7,800 bases of DNA. Source: Candidatus Aenigmatarchaeota archaeon (GTDB lineage Archaea; Aenigmatarchaeota; Aenigmatarchaeia; QMZP01). The notes under the pieces were generated by a model. The model was not told the DNA's origin. It did not search any database and saw only the letters and a list, made by a program, of their open reading frames with translations. Both the position numbers and the translations under genes were made by a program. Location of the stretch: NCBI GenBank assembly GCA_016198605.1, contig JACQIG010000083.1, positions 1 through 7,800 on the forward strand. The letters are read 5' to 3'. Of the stretch, positions 4,742 through 7,800 are shown in pieces. Numbering within the stretch: the stretch's first letter is position 1; each line of letters starts with the position of its first letter.

Positions 4742-6400
4742 ATGCCAGCGCAATTAGCAAACCTGGGCGGACAGCCGATATTGATACTTCCTGAGGGGAC
4801 CTTCAGGAGCAAGGGCAAGGATGCCCAGAGGAACAACATATCCGCGGCCAGAGCCGTGGCTGATGCCGTAAGGACCACGCTTGGGCCGAAAGGCATGGAC
4901 AAGATGCTCGTTGACAGCCTTGGCGATGTCGTGATAACCAACGACGGCGCCACCATACTGCAGGAGATGCAGATAGAGCACCCTGCGGCCAAGATGATGG
5001 TTGAGGTTGCCAAGACCCAGGACAAATCCGTGGGGGACGGCACCACTACTGCCGTGGTGCTGGCAGGCGAGCTCCTCAAGAAGGCAGAGGACCTCCTGGA
5101 CCAGGAGATACACCCCACAGTCATAACAAAGGGGTTCAGGATGGCCAAGGAGAAGGCGCTTGAGGTGCTGGAAAGGAACGCCAGGCCGGTTTCCATAAGC
5201 GAGGACAGGATTCTTGAGCAGATAGCCGAGACGGCAATGACAGGCAAGGCCGCCGAGCGCGCCTCCAAGGAGCTTTCAGGGATAGCGGTGAGGGCCATCA
5301 AGAAGGTAGCCGATGCCAATGACGGCAAGGTTGAAGTGGACGTTGACAATATAAAGATAGAGAAGAAGGAAGGCGGATCCATGAGCGACACCCAGCTGAT
5401 AGAAGGCATACTCATAGACAAGGAAGTCGTGCACACGGCCATGCCGAAGAAGATCAAGGGAGCCAAGATAGCGCTGATAAGCTCCGCGCTTGAGGTGAAG
5501 GAGCTTGAGACCGATGCTAAGGTGTCCATAGACTCTCCCGAGAAGATGCAGGCCTTCCTTGAGGAAGAGGAGAAGATGCTGAAGAACATGGTGGACAAGA
5601 TAGTGAAGTCCGGCGCGAATGTGGTCTTCTGCCAGAAGGGCATTGACGACACGGCGCAGCACTACCTTGCCAAGGCAGGCATCCTTGCCGCAAGGAGGGT
5701 GAAGAAATCCGACATGGACGCAATGGTGAGGGCCACGGGCGCCAGCACGATAAACAACATAAACGACCTGACAAAGGACGACTTGGGCTATGCGGGCCGC
5801 GTTGAGGAAAGGAAGGTCGCCGGCGAGCAGATGGTTTTCGTTGAGGAGTGCAAGACCCCTAAGGCTGTGACGATACTGATAAGGGGAGGGACGGAGCACG
5901 TGATAGCCGAGGTCGAGCGCGCCATGGAGGACGCTATTAAGGGCCTTGCCGCCGCCCTGGAATTAGGGAAGATAGTGCCCGGCGGAGGCTGCGCGGAATC
6001 CTCTGCGGCGAAGGAAATCAGGAAATACGCCGAAGGCTTCAAGGGCAGGGAGCAGCTCGCCATAATGGCCTTCGCTGACGCGCTTGAGGTTGTGCCAAGG
6101 AGCCTCGCGGAGAATGCGGGGCTTGACCCGATAGAGAGCCTTGCAAACCTCAGGGCCGAGCATGACAAGAAGGACAGCACATTCGGCCTTGACGTATTCA
6201 CGGGCAAGGTGGTTGACATGGTGAAGATGGGCGTTGTTGAGCCGCTGAAGATAAAGCTCCAGGCTGTCAAGTCAGCCAGCGAGGCCACCGAGATGATACT
6301 GAGGATAGACGACATAATCTCCTCAAGCGGCAGCGAGAAGAGGGGCGGCGGCATGCCGCAAATGCCACCCGGCGGGCCGGGCGGCATGGAAGATTACTAG
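4742..6400 (+). CDS. thsA: thermosome subunit (group II chaperonin)
   Basis: The 552-residue protein is a complete archaeal group II chaperonin subunit, forming a double-ring ATP-driven cytosolic folding chamber. Equatorial motifs are TLGPKGMDKML (46-56), NDGATIL (67-73) and GDGTTT (98-103, with D99 the expected nucleotide/Mg ligand). The apical domain with helical protrusion lies about 210-370, including EVKELETDAK and a charged protrusion near 262-290. The C-terminal equatorial part has VPGGGCAES (412-420), SLAENAGLDPIE and the ATP-contacting DVFTGKVVDM. The tail is GGGMPQMPPGGPGGMEDY, the Gly/Met-rich ending typical of chaperonins. AGGAG (4731-4735) lies six bases before ATG 4742. The upstream TATA box and repeat suggest strong, possibly heat-responsive transcription. 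The symbol follows general use; whether it is an alpha or other subunit cannot be told. Confidence 0.97.
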   Translation: MPAQLANLGGQPILILPEGTFRSKGKDAQRNNISAARAVADAVRTTLGPKGMDKMLVDSLGDVVITNDGATILQEMQIEHPAAKMMVEVAKTQDKSVGDGTTTAVVLAGELLKKAEDLLDQEIHPTVITKGFRMAKEKALEVLERNARPVSISEDRILEQIAETAMTGKAAERASKELSGIAVRAIKKVADANDGKVEVDVDNIKIEKKEGGSMSDTQLIEGILIDKEVVHTAMPKKIKGAKIALISSALEVKELETDAKVSIDSPEKMQAFLEEEEKMLKNMVDKIVKSGANVVFCQKGIDDTAQHYLAKAGILAARRVKKSDMDAMVRATGASTINNINDLTKDDLGYAGRVEERKVAGEQMVFVEECKTPKAVTILIRGGTEHVIAEVERAMEDAIKGLAAALELGKIVPGGGCAESSAAKEIRKYAEGFKGREQLAIMAFADALEVVPRSLAENAGLDPIESLANLRAEHDKKDSTFGLDVFTGKVVDMVKMGVVEPLKIKLQAVKSASEATEMILRIDDIISSSGSEKRGGGMPQMPPGGPGGMEDY

Positions 6401-6450
6401 ATAAGGAAAGAAGTTTCTCGATATAATAAAACCAGAATATCCGCTTAATA

Positions 6451-6969
6451 TCACTGCTGCTGCTCGTACCCTTCCTGATAGCCTTCCTGCTGGTAGCCTG
6501 GGGTGCCATAGCCCCCTAGTGTCACTGCAAGCCTCTTGAGCCTCTTGTCAATCGTGTTCAGGCTTGTCAGCGTGGCCTGGCCTATCTCCAGGTTCTTCTT
6601 GTTCTGCTCCACAAACTCGTCTATCTTCTTGACGATCGGGTCAAAAGCCTCCTTGGGTATTGTGGCCTGGCCTCCCGGGGACTCCTCCACGGAAGACTTG
6701 AGTATCTCCACGAATTCCTTCATGTTCGTGACAAGGTCGTCAACCTTGCCGGGTATCCTTGACAGCTCGTCGCGCAGGTCCGCGTCAGCCTTTATGACAT
6801 CATCAATTATCCTCTGGTTTGATTTTATCAGCTCTATTATCTGCTCTATCAGCCTCTGTGTCTCCGAAGAAGAAGCGGAAGATTCCATCCTCCCCAGCCT
6901 TTTTTCGAGGCGCCTCAGCGGCGTGGAGGGTATTATCTCATACTCCTCATCATCATATTCCTCTGCCAT
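6451..6969 (-). CDS. hypothetical coiled-coil protein with Tyr/Gln/Gly-rich tail
   Basis: The 172-residue protein is soluble with no signal or membrane segment. The order is: acidic start MAEEYDDEEYEIIPSTP (1-17); a long predicted helix or coiled coil about 18-95 (LRRLEKRLGRMES, then RLIEQIIELIKSNQRIIDDVIKA with heptad-spaced Ile/Leu, then KVDDLVTNMKEFVEIL); a Pro/Gly break 97-105; a second helical stretch about 106-148; and a low-complexity tail GGYGTPGYQQEGYQEGYEQQQ. It is read convergently to the thermosome gene with 50 bases between stops, and divergently from the membrane/pilin pair. The minus-strand TATA box at 7000-6991 predicts a transcript starting at ATG 6969, with no Shine-Dalgarno. 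I do not recognise the family. A link to pilus or archaellum assembly (FlaC/D-like coiled coils) is only suggested by the neighbours. Confidence 0.8.
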   Translation of the reverse strand: MAEEYDDEEYEIIPSTPLRRLEKRLGRMESSASSSETQRLIEQIIELIKSNQRIIDDVIKADADLRDELSRIPGKVDDLVTNMKEFVEILKSSVEESPGGQATIPKEAFDPIVKKIDEFVEQNKKNLEIGQATLTSLNTIDKRLKRLAVTLGGYGTPGYQQEGYQEGYEQQQ

Positions 6970-6990
6970 GTAATATTATTGCCGAATATT

Positions 6991-7000
6991 GTATATAAAG
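6991..7000 (-). promoter_or_regulatory. TATA box for the coiled-coil gene
   Basis: On the minus strand this reads CTTTATATAC, centred about 26 bases before ATG 6969. This implies a leaderless transcript. Confidence 0.55.
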
Positions 7001-7046
7001 TTTGGACAGGGGCTTTCCCCCTGGATTTAAAAGGCACAGGAAAATG

Positions 7047-7054
7047 TTTATATA
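7047..7054 (+). promoter_or_regulatory. TATA box for the small membrane protein and pilin-like genes
   Basis: TTTATATA lies about 35 bases before ATG 7085. A start near 7075 is predicted, with AAGGAT (7075-7080) as a short Shine-Dalgarno. It is about 50 bases from the oppositely directed TATA box of the coiled-coil gene, forming a divergent promoter region. Confidence 0.55.
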
Positions 7055-7084
7055 GGGGCTTGACAAAAATAATAAAGGATAGAA

Positions 7085-7327
7085 ATGAAGAAAGACCTTA
7101 CGGCGCAAGTGTTCTCTGCTGTAATCGCAGTCGTTCTTCTTATAACATTCTACATACTCCTGCTGTCAGACTTCGTCAGGGGGACGCAGGCAAATGTCAC
7201 CCCGATGATACTGATAATAATAGCAATAATACTGCTGGCAATCTTCTCCGTGCTCCACAAGATGGAGTGCGGCTTTGAAATGCAGCAGATGGCGAAGCCA
7301 CTGGCAGGGGGAAAGAAGAGTAAATAA
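7085..7327 (+). CDS. small membrane protein, two transmembrane helices
   Basis: The 80-residue protein has a short basic N-terminus (MKKD), a first hydrophobic helix about 9-29 (VFSAVIAVVLLITFYILLL), a polar loop with DFVRGTQANVTP and a second helix about 40-57 (MILIIIAIILLAIFSVL). It ends in a polar tail finishing in GGKKSK. The N-terminus lacks the K-G-(I/V)-x-P prepilin site, so it is probably an integral membrane protein and not a pilin. It is followed after 21 bases by the pilin-like gene and is probably cotranscribed with it. Function is unknown; a helper role in pilus assembly is possible from position only. Confidence 0.75.
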   Translation: MKKDLTAQVFSAVIAVVLLITFYILLLSDFVRGTQANVTPMILIIIAIILLAIFSVLHKMECGFEMQQMAKPLAGGKKSK

Positions 7328-7348
7328 AAACAGGAGGCAAAGGGAACA

Positions 7349-7800
7349 ATGAAAGGAACAAGACACAAAAAGATGAAAGGGATCACGCCGATAATAGCGA
7401 TAATAATACTCCTGCTGATAACCATAGCGCTCGCCGGAGCGGCATACACCTACCTGAACATCTACTTTCAGGGGTCCACGGCAAAATCCATATCACTTGT
7501 GGACATAACGTGCAATGGTGGGAGAGTCAGTGCCATAATAACTAACATAGGGACACAATCAGTGACACTAGGAACATGTGGCACAGGAGCAGCCGCAATA
7601 TCAGGCTCATCAACCGTGTGCGGTGATGTGACAATCATAAAGTCAGCCGGAACGCCTACCAACAATGCAATGAGCGGTAACTTCACTGGTGCAACCAGCA
7701 TCAACAGGGGATCAACGGCAACATTCACAGAAGGCGGCTGTGGCGCAGGCAACTTCTGCGACTACAGGTTAATAGCAGGGACAGCAGTGGGCGGCGCAAC
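7349..7800 (+). CDS. type IV pilin-like precursor with class III signal peptide (3' truncated)
   Basis: The frame runs open from ATG 7349 past the window end, giving 150 visible codons. The N-terminus MKGTRHKKMKG-ITPIIAIIILLLITIALAGAAYTYL is a classic archaeal class III signal: basic residues, cleavage expected after G11 by the prepilin peptidase (PibD/EppA type), then a hydrophobic assembly helix at 12-36. The mature part is Thr/Ser/Gly/Ala-rich and beta-like, as in archaeal pilins and archaellins. It contains five cysteines (55, 77, 91, 131, 137), allowing disulfides, and an Asn-Phe-Thr glycosylation sequon at 111-113. AGGAGG (7332-7337) and AAAGGG (7339-7344 region) precede the start. The mature part uses many ACA, GCA and TCA codons, unlike the housekeeping genes. 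Whether it builds an adhesive pilus or another filament cannot be told. Confidence 0.85.
   Translation, partial: MKGTRHKKMKGITPIIAIIILLLITIALAGAAYTYLNIYFQGSTAKSISLVDITCNGGRVSAIITNIGTQSVTLGTCGTGAAAISGSSTVCGDVTIIKSAGTPTNNAMSGNFTGATSINRGSTATFTEGGCGAGNFCDYRLIAGTAVGGA

Noticed and set aside
4714..5652. 312-codon open frame on the minus strand inside the thermosome gene
   Set aside because: Its translation is a low-complexity Ser-rich product of the thermosome's codon pattern; the plus strand encodes a full, unmistakable chaperonin.
6401..6450. Bidirectional terminator between the thermosome and coiled-coil genes
   Set aside because: Only a tiny AGAA/TTCT self-complement and no clear oligo-T run on either strand.
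7463..7477. Protein segment NIYFQGS resembling a TEV protease tag site
   Set aside because: The recognition sequence needs Glu at the first position, the segment lies directly after a natural pilin helix, and the surroundings are ordinary archaeal DNA; coincidence rather than a vector.
1..7800. CRISPR array, insertion sequence or phage genes
   Set aside because: No regularly spaced repeats, transposase motifs or terminal inverted repeats were found.

Overview
The window is archaeal chromosome. Diagnostic genes are Pus10, ribosomal protein eL21, RNA polymerase subunit Rpo4/F, a DUF655 protein and a group II chaperonin. TATA boxes lie about 25 bases before several starts, and a tRNA is split by introns with archaeal-type splice structures. 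Arginine is mostly AGG and isoleucine very often ATA. Non-canonical introns in several arms of one tRNA are known from Thermoproteales and from small DPANN/ARMAN-type archaea. The small pilin-type membrane genes also fit a DPANN (Micrarchaeota-like) source, but that placement is inference, not proof.

Layout, left to right. Bases 1-618 hold the 3' part of an unrecognised gene with beta-helix-like repeats and a looser codon choice. Bases 673-3767 are a co-directional information-processing block: pus10, a SET-domain methyltransferase directly abutting it, then (after a new TATA box) rpl21e, rpoF and a DUF655 gene. A two-CBS-domain protein follows under its own promoter (3813-4244). Bases 4290-4612 are a tRNA gene of 323 bases whose mature product is about 75 bases. 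Three insertions interrupt the D-loop (59), the anticodon loop (17) and the T-loop (172). The spliced molecule has perfect acceptor, D and T stems, anticodon UAU (Ile, AUA codons) and discriminator A. A thermosome subunit follows (4742-6400) with a strong TATA box and a repeat-containing leader. A convergent coiled-coil gene (6969-6451, minus strand) and a divergent pair (a two-helix membrane protein and a type IV pilin-like precursor running off the end) close the window.

The most notable object is the triple-intron tRNA. Its long T-loop intron folds into two hairpins whose arms are near-copies of each other, so the four arms can also pair long-range. The same window encodes Pus10, which modifies U54 and U55 in exactly the loop that the intron splits, so splicing and modification of this tRNA may be ordered. 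Its UAU anticodon, if not changed after transcription, would read AUA without the agmatidine-modified CAU tRNA used by most archaea. Nothing else looks like a defence system, CRISPR array or insertion sequence.
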